Part shown: positions 1-8,184 of the stretch, one piece after another
How positions within the stretch are numbered: position 1 is the first letter of the stretch
Layout: the number at the start of each line of letters is the position of its first letter
NCBI GenBank assembly: GCA_963712765.1
Contig: CAVQIX010000004.1
Span: forward strand, 248,001 to 312,000
Source: CAXMST01 sp963712765
Lineage (GTDB): Bacteria > Actinomycetota > Thermoleophilia > Solirubrobacterales > 70-9
Length of the DNA stretch: 64,000 nucleotides
Direction of reading: 5' to 3'
Translations under genes and position numbers: made by a program
Notes under the pieces: model-generated
What the model was told of the DNA's origin: nothing
Databases searched by the model: none
What the model saw: only the letters and a program-made list of their open reading frames with translations

Positions 1-38
1 ATCCTGGGCAGTATGGAAACAGAGGCAAGGAGCCGAGC

Positions 39-1436
39 ATGGGAAGCCGAACCGAAACCACCGCCGGGGACGTCCTCCGGACCCCCGATCGCATCGCCTG
101 CGTGGTAGGGCTGTTGCTGATCCTCTTCGCGCTTCCGGCGACGGCCGTGGCGAAGGGACCGACGATCGACGAGCCCGGGAAGCTCAAGCTCGATCGCCTC
201 TTCGGCGGTCGTAACCTGAGCGGCCCCAGCGTCCTCGACATGCAACCGCTCTCCGACAGCTCGGTGCTGGTCGCCACCAGCAATCTCGGATTCCGCGGCG
301 AGTCGGGCGCGGCGGTCGCCAAGCTGACAGCGGAACTGGGGGCGGATTCGGCCTTTGGCAGCAAGGGTGTCCTCGGCGCGACCGCGCTCGGGGTCTCGGA
401 TCGACAGACCTCCTCGGCGTCGGCGCTGATCCCGCTGGCCGACGGGGACTTCCTCGTCGCGGGAACGACCGGACGGAAGCAGCCGAAGCCGCAGCTCTAC
501 GTCAGCCGGCGTCTCGCCGACGGCAGCGCCGACCCCGACTTCGGCGACGGGGGTACCGCACTGCTGGATCCCACCGGCGGACGTGAGCGGACGCAGCGCG
601 ACGGGCTCGTGCTGCAGCCGGACGGGAGCATCGTCCTCGCCTTCCGGACCCGCGGCGTCGCTGGTCCGCAGCTCGGCCTGGTCCGACTCGATCCCGACGG
701 CGCCCTCGATCCGAGCTTCGGCGACGACGGCACGTCATTGATCCCTACCGCTGTCCTGCGACCCGACCTTCTCGGTGGATTGCCGTCGGACGCGGTCGGG
801 GCCACCTACGGATTCGACCTGGCCTCCGACTCGCGGGGCAGGCTCGCCGTCGTCACGTCGGTAGTAGATCGCGGCCGTCGCCTCTACGCCCACATCCCGG
901 CCGTGGTCCGGCTCGGAGCCAACGGCTCGATCCGCGGGGAGACCAAGCTGCTGGACGTCGAGCCGCCGCGGAAGGCCGGCGAGTGGACGCAGTACGGGAC
1001 GACGGTCGAGTTCGACCGGCGCAACCGGATCATCGTCGGCGGAGGAGCGGGGTCGATCTCCAAGCGCGGACGGGAGCGCGGCTACTTCGCGATCTACCGG
1101 CTCCGAGGTGGCGGTCTCGACCGCCGCTTCGGCGACCGTGGGCGCAGCCTGATCAAGGCCCGGCCCGGCGACCTGGAGACGGGGGCGGTCGATCTCACGA
1201 TCGCCCCGGGGGGAAGGATCCTCGCGGCCGGCGTCTATGCCGGGGAGACCCGTGAGGGATACCTCGGCTCGACGGCCGTGGTCCGCTTCCGCAAGAACGG
1301 GAAGCCGGATCGCCGCTTCGGCGAGGGCGGCTTCTTCGGTCTGCGTCCCCAGCAGGACGACGGGCGGGCAATCGCGATCGATCCCGAGGGAAGAATCCTC
1401 GCCGCGGGGACCGACACCCTCACCCGACTCCGCTGA
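39..1436 (+). CDS. Secreted delta-60 repeat protein
   Basis: A 465-aa predicted secreted repeat protein. A charged N-terminus is followed by a hydrophobic stretch (about residues 21-39, ending ATAVAKG) that reads as a signal peptide. The remainder carries about five delta-60-type repeats, each built of LVRLDPDG-like strands followed by a DxxFGxxG turn (LDPSFGDDG, LDRRFGDRG, PDRRFGEGG). Such arrays are expected to form a beta-propeller; this is family knowledge, not visible directly. No catalytic motif is seen, so the role is unknown. AAGGAG six bases before the ATG supports the start. It ends 7 nt from the convergent rhamnose cluster, with no terminator visible between them. Confidence 0.8.
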   Translation: MGSRTETTAGDVLRTPDRIACVVGLLLILFALPATAVAKGPTIDEPGKLKLDRLFGGRNLSGPSVLDMQPLSDSSVLVATSNLGFRGESGAAVAKLTAELGADSAFGSKGVLGATALGVSDRQTSSASALIPLADGDFLVAGTTGRKQPKPQLYVSRRLADGSADPDFGDGGTALLDPTGGRERTQRDGLVLQPDGSIVLAFRTRGVAGPQLGLVRLDPDGALDPSFGDDGTSLIPTAVLRPDLLGGLPSDAVGATYGFDLASDSRGRLAVVTSVVDRGRRLYAHIPAVVRLGANGSIRGETKLLDVEPPRKAGEWTQYGTTVEFDRRNRIIVGGGAGSISKRGRERGYFAIYRLRGGGLDRRFGDRGRSLIKARPGDLETGAVDLTIAPGGRILAAGVYAGETREGYLGSTAVVRFRKNGKPDRRFGEGGFFGLRPQQDDGRAIAIDPEGRILAAGTDTLTRLR

Positions 1437-1443
1437 GCCCGCG

Positions 1444-2445
1444 CTAGGAGCCGAGCTTGCGCCCGTACTGCTTCTCGTAGTACTCGCGGTACTCGCCGGA
1501 GCGGATCGGGCCCCACCACTGCTCGTTGTCGCGGTACCAGGCGACGGTGCGCTCGATTCCCTCGTCGAAGTCGACGGCGGCCTTCCAGCCGAGGCCCTGC
1601 GTGCGCTCGGCCGAGAGCGAGTAGCGGCGGTCGTGGCCTAGGCGGTCGCTGACGTAGGTGATCAACGACTCGTCGCGACCGGTCAGCTCGAGGATGCGCT
1701 TGATCACCTCGATGTTCGGCTTCTCGTCGAGGCCACCGACGTTGTAGACCTCGCCCGGCTCCCCCTTCTCGAGGACGACGTCGATGGCCGAGGCGAAGTC
1801 CTCGGTGAAGAGCCAGTTGCGGACCTGCATTCCGTCCCCGTAGACGGGGAGCGGATCCTCCGCCAGGGCGTTGAGGATGCAGAGCGGGATCAGCTTCTCC
1901 GGATGCTGAAAGGGGCCGTAGTTGTTGGAGGCGCGGACGATCAGCGCCTCGGCGCCGTAGGTGTGATGGAAGGCGCTGACCAGCAGGTCGCCGCCGCTCT
2001 TCGAGGCCGAGTAGGGAGAGGAGGGGTCGAGCGGCGAGCTCTCGGTGAAGCTCCCCTCCTCGATCGAGCCGTAGACCTCGTCGGTGGAGATCTGCAGGTG
2101 GCGGATATCGGCGTCCCGGGCCGCCTCGAGCAGGACGTAGGTGCCGTAGACGTCGGTCTGGATGAAGGCGCCCGGGTCTTCGATCGAGCGGTCGACGTGG
2201 GATTCGGCGGCGAAGTTGACGAGCGCCTCGCAGCCGGCGATCGCGGTCTCGACCGCGGCGGGGTCGGCGATGTCACCTTCGATCAGCGTACAGCGAGCCT
2301 CGTCGGCACCGGCGAGGTTCTCCCTTCGGCCGGCGTAGGTGAGCTTGTCGAGGACGACGATCTCGTCGTCGGGGTGCTCGGCGAGGTGGCGGCGCACGTA
2401 GGTCGAGCCGATGAAGCCGGCACCACCGGTGACGAGCAGCTTCAC
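1444..2445 (-). CDS. rfbB: dTDP-glucose 4,6-dehydratase
   Basis: Second committed enzyme of dTDP-L-rhamnose synthesis, converting dTDP-glucose to dTDP-4-keto-6-deoxyglucose. The 333-aa protein has the NAD-binding TGGAGFIG (residues 6-13), the catalytic STDEVYG segment (120-126) and Y145xxxK149 of the extended SDR family, and matches the usual family length. The start chosen is the GTG of VKLLVTGGAG, because the longer frame only adds low-complexity residues inside rfbD. Upstream rfbD reads 173 nt into this gene in another frame, discussed separately. rfbA and rfbD lie upstream on the same strand, but rfbC, the 3,5-epimerase, is not in the window. Confidence 0.95.
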   Translation of the reverse strand: MKLLVTGGAGFIGSTYVRRHLAEHPDDEIVVLDKLTYAGRRENLAGADEARCTLIEGDIADPAAVETAIAGCEALVNFAAESHVDRSIEDPGAFIQTDVYGTYVLLEAARDADIRHLQISTDEVYGSIEEGSFTESSPLDPSSPYSASKSGGDLLVSAFHHTYGAEALIVRASNNYGPFQHPEKLIPLCILNALAEDPLPVYGDGMQVRNWLFTEDFASAIDVVLEKGEPGEVYNVGGLDEKPNIEVIKRILELTGRDESLITYVSDRLGHDRRYSLSAERTQGLGWKAAVDFDEGIERTVAWYRDNEQWWGPIRSGEYREYYEKQYGRKLGS

Positions 2446-3283
2446 GGACCAGCTCCCGGTCGGCCAGGTAGCGGCGCAGCGACCTGCGCCACTCGGGGAG
2501 GACAATCGGGTTGTCGCGCTCGCTGCGCAGGACGGAGTAGGCCGGGCGAGGCGCCTTGCGGGCCATCATCTCGGTCGTCGTCGACATCACCCGGGTCTCG
2601 TAGAAGGCCTGGTCGAAGATCTCGGTCGCGAACTCGAACCAGGTGCACTCGCCGGAGCCGGCGATGTGGTGGATCCCATACTCCTCGCCCTCGATCAGCT
2701 CGACCAGCGCCCCGGCGAGATCGACGCAGCTGGTCGGACAGCCACGCTGGTCACTGACGACCAGCACCTCGGGCTGCTGGGTCCCGATCTGCAGCATCGT
2801 CTCGACGAAGTTCTTGCCGCCGTGTCCGTAGAGCCAGGAGCTGCGGACGATGAAGTGCCGCTCGTTCGCCACCGCGACCGAGGTCTCGCCGCCGAGCTTG
2901 GAGCGGCCGTAGGCGCTGATCGGTGCCGGCAGATCCGACTCCACATAGGGCTCGCGCTTGGTCCCATCGAAGACGTAGTCGCTGGAGGGATGGACGAACT
3001 TGGCGCCGACGCGCTCGGCGGCCGCCGCCAGCATCGCCGCGCCCTCATCGTTGACCTTCATCGCGCCGCGCTCATCGTCCTCGGCCCCATCGACGTCGGA
3101 CCACGCCGCGCAGTTGATCACGGCTTCGGGAGCCGCACCCCCGACCGCGCCGTCGATCGATCGGGAGTCGGTGATGTCGAGGCCGCTGCGCCCGTGGGCG
3201 GTCACCTCGTGACCGCGGCGCGCTGCGGCGTCGATCACCTCGCGGGCGAGCATCCCGTCGGCGCCTGAGATCAGGACCCTCAT
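2273..3283 (-). CDS. rfbD: dTDP-4-dehydrorhamnose reductase (C-terminus runs into rfbB)
   Basis: Last step of dTDP-rhamnose synthesis, NAD(P)H reduction of the 4-keto sugar. Residues 1-278 show the RmlD layout: SGADGML (6-12) for the cofactor, Y125xxxK129 catalytic pair, VSDQRGCPTSC, and the terminal LPEWRRSLRRYL. Family members usually end near residue 280-300. Here the frame continues for about 57 Arg-rich residues overlapping rfbB, with shadow-frame composition. A TGA in the -1 frame overlaps the rfbB GTG as GTGA, so a one-base loss near the 3' end would explain the run-on. Its start overlaps the rfbA stop by 4 nt (ATGA). Confidence 0.9.
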   Translation of the reverse strand: MRVLISGADGMLAREVIDAAARRGHEVTAHGRSGLDITDSRSIDGAVGGAAPEAVINCAAWSDVDGAEDDERGAMKVNDEGAAMLAAAAERVGAKFVHPSSDYVFDGTKREPYVESDLPAPISAYGRSKLGGETSVAVANERHFIVRSSWLYGHGGKNFVETMLQIGTQQPEVLVVSDQRGCPTSCVDLAGALVELIEGEEYGIHHIAGSGECTWFEFATEIFDQAFYETRVMSTTTEMMARKAPRPAYSVLRSERDNPIVLPEWRRSLRRYLADRELVREAARHRWCRLHRLDLRAPPPRRAPRRRDRRPRQAHLRRPKGEPRRCRRGSLYADRR

Positions 3284-4353
3284 GGGAGCGTGATCTCCGC
3301 CTTGTCGCCGACCAGCATCCGGATCGTCTTCGGCAGGCCGGAGCTGCGCGAGATCGTCACGTCGCGACCGAGCAGGCTCGCCTCCATCCGCGAGGCGAGG
3401 TCGCGGACCTTGGAGCCGCGCAGCAGGATCGAATGCTCGACCTCGGAGCCGATCACCTCGCAGCCGTCGCCGACCGCGGTGTAGGGCCCGATGTAGGCGT
3501 CGCGGACCACGGCGCCGACGCCGATCACGGCCGGCCCGCGGACGGTGGTGCGCTCGAGCACCGCGCCCTCCTCGACCACGACGCGGCCCTCGACGCTGCA
3601 GTCGGTCATCTCACCGTCCATTCGCGGCTCGATGTCCTCGAGCACGAGACGGTTGGCCTCGAGCATGTCGGCAAGCTGGCCGGTGTCCTTCCACCAGCCC
3701 TTGACCCGGTGCCACTCGACCTTGCTGCCGTCCTCGATCAGCTTCTGGATCGTGTCGGTGATCTCGAGCTCGCCACGATCGGAGGGCTCGATCGCCTTCG
3801 CGGCCTCAAACACGGTCGGCGTGAACATGTAGACCCCGACCAGAGCCAGATCCGAGGGTGGATCCTTGGGCTTCTCGACCAGGCGGACGATGCGGTCGCC
3901 GTCGAGCTCGGCGACACCGTAGTGCTCGGGGTGCAGGACCTGGGTGAGCATGATCAGCGCATCTGGCTCGTGTTCCTTGAAGGCGGCGACGAGCTCGGTC
4001 ATGCCGTCACGAAGCAGGTTGTCGCCGAGGTACATGACGAAGGCGCTGTCGCCGAGGAACTCCTCGGCGGTCAGGACCGCGTGGGCCAGACCGAGCGGTT
4101 CGGACTGGGGGATGTAGGTGACCTCGGCGCCGAGAGCGGAGCCGTCGCCGACGGCCCGCTTGATCTCCGCGCCGGTCTCCGGGGCGATCACGATCCCGAT
4201 CTCGGTGACGCCCGCCTCGACCAGGGCCTCGATCCCGTAGAAGAGCACGGGCTTGTTCGCCACCGGCACGAGTTGCTTGGCGGATGTGTGCGTGATCGGG
4301 CGCAGTCGCGTCCCGGCCCCGCCCGAGAGGATCAGGCCCTTGAGGTTCTCCAT
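3280..4353 (-). CDS. rfbA: Glucose-1-phosphate thymidylyltransferase, long form
   Basis: Makes dTDP-glucose from glucose-1-phosphate and dTTP, the entry to the rhamnose pathway. The 357-aa protein has the nucleotidyltransferase signature GGAGTRLRP (11-19) and an LGDN metal site, then a C-terminal hexapeptide-like region with repeated VVVEEGAVLE / AVIGVGAVV strands. This is the long RmlA variant with a left-handed beta-helix tail, rather than the short ~290-aa enzyme. The ATG start at MENLKG was chosen over a longer Arg-rich extension. A TAGCCT hexamer lies 10 nt upstream. First gene of the rfbA-rfbD-rfbB operon. Confidence 0.93.
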   Translation of the reverse strand: MENLKGLILSGGAGTRLRPITHTSAKQLVPVANKPVLFYGIEALVEAGVTEIGIVIAPETGAEIKRAVGDGSALGAEVTYIPQSEPLGLAHAVLTAEEFLGDSAFVMYLGDNLLRDGMTELVAAFKEHEPDALIMLTQVLHPEHYGVAELDGDRIVRLVEKPKDPPSDLALVGVYMFTPTVFEAAKAIEPSDRGELEITDTIQKLIEDGSKVEWHRVKGWWKDTGQLADMLEANRLVLEDIEPRMDGEMTDCSVEGRVVVEEGAVLERTTVRGPAVIGVGAVVRDAYIGPYTAVGDGCEVIGSEVEHSILLRGSKVRDLASRMEASLLGRDVTISRSSGLPKTIRMLVGDKAEITLP

Positions 4354-4363
4354 GGCAGGCAGC

Positions 4364-4369
4364 AGGCTA
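4364..4369 (-). promoter_or_regulatory. -10 hexamer TAGCCT (rfbA operon)
   Basis: Ten nt before the rfbA ATG; no clear -35. Confidence 0.35.
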
Positions 4370-4411
4370 GCGGCAGCCGGGTGACCGCAGGCGGCCCGAG
4401 GAACGGGACGA

Positions 4412-4879
4412 CTAGTAGGTGCCGCCAAGCTTGCGGTGGTCCCAGCTCGCGGTCCGGACCGGCTGAAAGCGGATCGCCACACGCTTCGGGGCCTGCGCCT
4501 GCAGCGCCGCGGCGGCGTCCTCGCCAAGCTCCTCGATGCCGCCCGCGTAGCGGACCGTCAGTTCCTTGCCGAACTCGAAGACGCGGTCGGTGTCACGGAT
4601 GATCTCGGCCTCCGCCTCGATCTGGACGCCGCGCAACTCCTGGTACTCCTCGCCCGCCTCGACCAGGAGCGTGGCGCGCTTGTCGCGCTCGAGGTTCTTG
4701 ACCTTCTGGCTCTTGGCGAAGGTCCAGACCCAGATCTCACCGTCGCGGACCGTGAACCACATCGGCATCGAGTGTGGCCAGCCGCGCGGACCGTGGCTGG
4801 AGATGATCACCACCCGCTCTGAGTCGAGCAGCTCGAGCTGCTCACCCTCGCTCATCTTGATCTGATCGCGCCGGCTCAT
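4412..4879 (-). CDS. Pyridoxamine 5'-phosphate oxidase-fold protein (FMN/F420 type)
   Basis: A 155-aa protein of the split-beta-barrel PPOX class. Diagnostic segments are the start strands VVIISSHGPRGWPHSMPMWF, then GEIWVWTFAKSQKVKNLERDKRATLLVE and a GVQIEAEAEI strand, as in F420- or FMN-dependent nitroreductase/biliverdin-reductase-like members. The substrate cannot be told from sequence. The start MSRRDQIKM was chosen because a TAGGTT -10-like hexamer lies 8 nt upstream, inside the end of the preceding acylase gene; the long upstream frame is a shadow. It ends 58 nt before the rfbA start on the same strand. Confidence 0.8.
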   Translation of the reverse strand: MSRRDQIKMSEGEQLELLDSERVVIISSHGPRGWPHSMPMWFTVRDGEIWVWTFAKSQKVKNLERDKRATLLVEAGEEYQELRGVQIEAEAEIIRDTDRVFEFGKELTVRYAGGIEELGEDAAAALQAQAPKRVAIRFQPVRTASWDHRKLGGTY

Positions 4880-4887
4880 GCCAGGCA

Positions 4888-4893
4888 AACCTA
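4888..4893 (-). promoter_or_regulatory. -10 hexamer TAGGTT (PPOX-fold gene)
   Basis: Eight nt before the ATG, within the last codons of the acylase gene. Confidence 0.35.
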
Positions 4894-7299
4894 CCTCGGG
4901 GGCACCAGTCGCAGTTCGTCGAGCTCGCCCTCCGGCGCCATCGGCTGCGTCCGGCCCTCGTCCCAGGGCTCGATCAGGTCGTCGTAGTGGGGCGAGCCCG
5001 GCTGGCCGGACTGGCCGGTGAAGGCCTGCCAGCGGGATAGCTCGGGCCGGGCGGGGTCGGCGACCATCCGCCAGCACGGCGCCCAGACCGCCCGATAGGG
5101 GTCGTTGGGATCGAACGCGACCTGCTTGACCGTCTCCTGGGCACCACCGCTCTCGAGCCTTCGGTTGAGGAGGCGGGCGAGGATCGGGTTGGCCTCGCCG
5201 AGAGCGTGTGGGAACTCCATCTCGTGCACCGCTCCCCAGCGCCATCCGTCCGGATCGGCCCCGAGGCGTTCCTCGAGATCGTCGAGGGCCCCGCGAAGGC
5301 AGTCGAGCGCATGCTCGTCCCAGGGCCGGCCGATCAGCCCCTCATCGCCCTCATCCCAGAGGGTGAGCAGGTGCGAGTGCCAGCGCCAGGGACAGGTGAC
5401 GTGCGTGACGAAGGGGTTCGAGGAGCCATCGAGCCAGCGCCGGGCCAGGTCCCGATCGCCGATCGCCCGGCGGGCGGTCTCGCGGGCGAGCCGCAGAGTG
5501 AAGGCCTGATAGATCGTCGCGGCGGTCGAGTCCGCCGACATCCGGCGGTCCCAGCTCCGCAGCCGCTCGATTGCGCTGATCTCCCGCTGATGCTTCTCGA
5601 GCTGCTCGATCCGCGCCAGGCGCTCGACGATCTCGCCGCCCGGAATCGACAGGTCGTCGAGCTGCATCGTCGCGAAGCCGGCGAGGTCGTGGTCGTCGCG
5701 CTCGGTGATCATCTGCTCGATCCGCGCCGCCCGGTATCCGTCGAGGTAGTGGCTCGAGATGTGGTGGGGGAAGTCGTCCCCGGCGATCCGGTTGTTGGCG
5801 GTGATCAGATAGCCGCAGTCGGGGTCGCGCAGCTCCGGCATCTCCTCGTAGGCGACCCAGCCGTCCCACTCGTGCTCGCCGCTCCAGCCGGGCCGCGGCA
5901 GGTCGGGGACCCCGCCGCGTCGCACCGGGATCCGGCCGACCGTCTTGTAGCCGATCGAGCCGGAGCTGTCGGCCCAGATCAGGTTCGAGACGGGGGTGCA
6001 CTGGTCGGCGAGCAGCTCGACCAACTCCGCCCCGTCGGTGGGCTCGAAGAGGCTCACCTGCGCCCGGCTGATGGCGGGCAGCTCGAAGGCGGAGAAGGCG
6101 AGCGCGAGCGGCTCGGCCCCGTCGGCGCCGAGGATCTGGTTGACGATAGGACCGTGATGGGTACGCCGGACCTCGATCCGCTCCGGCGCGGCGCCCTTTA
6201 CCCCGATCGTCTCCTCTGAGACCTCGAGCGCGCGGCGCTTCCCCTCGAACTCGTACTCGGCTCCGTCGATGCGCTCGACGAAGAGGTCCATCACGTCGGC
6301 CATGGCGTTGGTGAAGGTCCAGGCGACATCGTCGCTCTGACCCATGAAGAGACCGGGCGAGCCCGGGATCGAGGCGCCGCGGACCGTCCTCCCTCCGACC
6401 GTGAGACCGACCTGGAAGACGATCCCGGGCATGCTCGGGGGCAGGTGCGGATCGCCCGCAAGCAGAGGTCTGCCGTCGGCCGTGAGCTCCCCCGAGACCG
6501 CCCAGTTGTTGGAGCCGCTGGAGGCGGCCGCCAGCCCGAGCGTCTCGCGGACCTTTCCGATCTGCTCGGCCAGGCCGATCCCATCGCCACTCCACGCCCG
6601 GCCTGGATTGACGATCGCCGGGTTGCCTTCCGGGTAGAGGGGATCGAGGCGCTGGGTCAGCTCCTCGCCGAGCTCACGGACCATCTCCGCCCGCAACAGC
6701 TCCTGCTCCCAGTTGGTCGAGAGTCCGAATGTGAGCAGCTTCAGCGCCGAGAGCATGTCGGGCACGCGCCACTCCTCGAAGTCGATCCTCAGCAGCTGGA
6801 ACTCGACCGGCAACGCGTCGGCTTGATGGACCGCCGAGTTGACACCCGCGCAGTAGGCCTCGAGCTCGTGGCGGAGTCCGTCGGGCAGCTCCGCCGCCTC
6901 GCGCTGGGCGATCCGGGCGAAGCCGAAGGTGCGCATCATCCGGTCGACCGGCAGGGTCTCTGCGCCCGCCACCTCCGACATCCGCCCCGCGGCTACCCGG
7001 CGATAGAGCTCGAGCTGCCAGAGCCGGTCCTGAGCGTGGCAGACGCCCTGCGCGAACCAGAGATCGTGCTTGGTCGCGGCCTCGATGTGGGGGACGCCCC
7101 AGCGGTCGCGCGAAACGCCGACCGGGGCCGACAGACCCGTCATACGCATCTCGCCGGATCGCTTTGGCAGCGGACGTCGCAACAGCTGCCAGCGCAGGCC
7201 CACACCGGAGGCACCCGCGAGAGCGGCCAAGGCACCGGCGGCGATGCCGCCGCCCAGGACCGCCGTCTTGATGATCTGATCTCGCTTCGCTCCCGGCAT
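4891..7299 (-). CDS. Penicillin acylase-family Ntn hydrolase
   Basis: An 802-aa amidohydrolase precursor. A hydrophobic N-terminal segment (residues 11-33) probably anchors or exports it. The alpha-chain region includes DRWGVPHIEA and the FAQGVCHAQDRLWQLE block; autocleavage would expose Ser263 in SGSNNWAVSG as the N-terminal nucleophile of the beta chain, followed by AGDPHLPPSMPGIVFQV. These features define the penicillin G acylase/AHL acylase family, which cleaves amide bonds of acylated substrates; the actual substrate is not predictable. Length matches the family. A GATAAT hexamer lies 10 nt before the ATG. The C-terminal codons contain the promoter of the next gene. Confidence 0.9.
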   Translation of the reverse strand: MPGAKRDQIIKTAVLGGGIAAGALAALAGASGVGLRWQLLRRPLPKRSGEMRMTGLSAPVGVSRDRWGVPHIEAATKHDLWFAQGVCHAQDRLWQLELYRRVAAGRMSEVAGAETLPVDRMMRTFGFARIAQREAAELPDGLRHELEAYCAGVNSAVHQADALPVEFQLLRIDFEEWRVPDMLSALKLLTFGLSTNWEQELLRAEMVRELGEELTQRLDPLYPEGNPAIVNPGRAWSGDGIGLAEQIGKVRETLGLAAASSGSNNWAVSGELTADGRPLLAGDPHLPPSMPGIVFQVGLTVGGRTVRGASIPGSPGLFMGQSDDVAWTFTNAMADVMDLFVERIDGAEYEFEGKRRALEVSEETIGVKGAAPERIEVRRTHHGPIVNQILGADGAEPLALAFSAFELPAISRAQVSLFEPTDGAELVELLADQCTPVSNLIWADSSGSIGYKTVGRIPVRRGGVPDLPRPGWSGEHEWDGWVAYEEMPELRDPDCGYLITANNRIAGDDFPHHISSHYLDGYRAARIEQMITERDDHDLAGFATMQLDDLSIPGGEIVERLARIEQLEKHQREISAIERLRSWDRRMSADSTAATIYQAFTLRLARETARRAIGDRDLARRWLDGSSNPFVTHVTCPWRWHSHLLTLWDEGDEGLIGRPWDEHALDCLRGALDDLEERLGADPDGWRWGAVHEMEFPHALGEANPILARLLNRRLESGGAQETVKQVAFDPNDPYRAVWAPCWRMVADPARPELSRWQAFTGQSGQPGSPHYDDLIEPWDEGRTQPMAPEGELDELRLVPPR

Positions 7300-7347
7300 T
7301 CGTCTCTGGATTATCGGCCTTCGGCGAAGTGGGGGCGAGGGGGCGCT

Positions 7348-8172
7348 CTAGGGCTCGAGGTCGAGCAGTCTCCGACCCTCGCCGGAGAGCTTCTCGAGGT
7401 GGGCCTGCATCGCCAGCGCCGCCATCGGCTTCATCGACTCGGGAACGTCGCTCCAGCCGGCCTCGAGCAGGCGGGCCCTCGATGTCTCGCCGGCGTCGAG
7501 CGCCTCCAGCAGCCGTCGCTCCCGATCGAGCCGGTGCTCGCGGTAGGCGGCGATCTTGGCCGCCGGGTCGGTGATCCAGGGCCCGTGACCGGGGCAGAGC
7601 AGCGAGGGGGCGAGCTCGTCGAGCAGGTCGAGCGAACGCATGTAGTCGGCGAGCGAGCCGCCGGCCGCCTGGGGCGGGACGATCGATGAGCCCTCGCCGA
7701 GAATCAGGTCGCCACAGAAGCAGACGTCGCCGAAGGCGAGCACCACGTGGTCGGCGGCGTGCCCCGGTGTAGAGATCACCGAGAAGGGTCCGGCCTCCGT
7801 CTCCTCCCCGGGGTGGGAGCCGCGGACCGGGCGGACTTTGGTCTCCTCGAGCGCGGCGAGCAGGGCCTTGCGCTCGTCGACCGCCTTCGCGGAGCCGACC
7901 AGGACCTGCGCGCCGAGGAGGTCGACACCGGCGGTGTGATCGAGATGGGCATGGGTGATCAGTACCCCGCCGATCCCGCCGCGAGGCTCGGTCTCGTCCC
8001 TGATCCGCTCGATGTGGCCCTCGTCGTCGGGGCCTGGGTCGATCACCCAGGCGGGGTCGGAGCCGACGACGTAGGTGTTGGTCCCAGACAGGGTCATCGG
8101 CCCCGGGTTGGGGGCAACGATTCGGATGATGTCGTCGTTGCCGGGAGCAGCTTCGACGGTTGGGGAGCTCAA
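7348..8172 (-). CDS. MBL-fold metallo-hydrolase (LACTB2/glyoxalase II-like)
   Basis: A 274-aa metallo-beta-lactamase-fold hydrolase. The metal-binding motif THAHLDHT (H74, H76, D78, H79) is intact, with later STPGHAADH and FCGDLILGEG segments providing the other ligands, and a C-terminal helical extension typical of LACTB2-like proteins. Substrate unknown; thioester hydrolase or endoribonuclease activities are known in relatives. It begins 12 nt after the stop of the WYL regulator on the same strand, so both are probably one transcript. Confidence 0.88.
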   Translation of the reverse strand: MSSPTVEAAPGNDDIIRIVAPNPGPMTLSGTNTYVVGSDPAWVIDPGPDDEGHIERIRDETEPRGGIGGVLITHAHLDHTAGVDLLGAQVLVGSAKAVDERKALLAALEETKVRPVRGSHPGEETEAGPFSVISTPGHAADHVVLAFGDVCFCGDLILGEGSSIVPPQAAGGSLADYMRSLDLLDELAPSLLCPGHGPWITDPAAKIAAYREHRLDRERRLLEALDAGETSRARLLEAGWSDVPESMKPMAALAMQAHLEKLSGEGRRLLDLEP

Positions 8173-8184
8173 GCCGGGCGCCCG

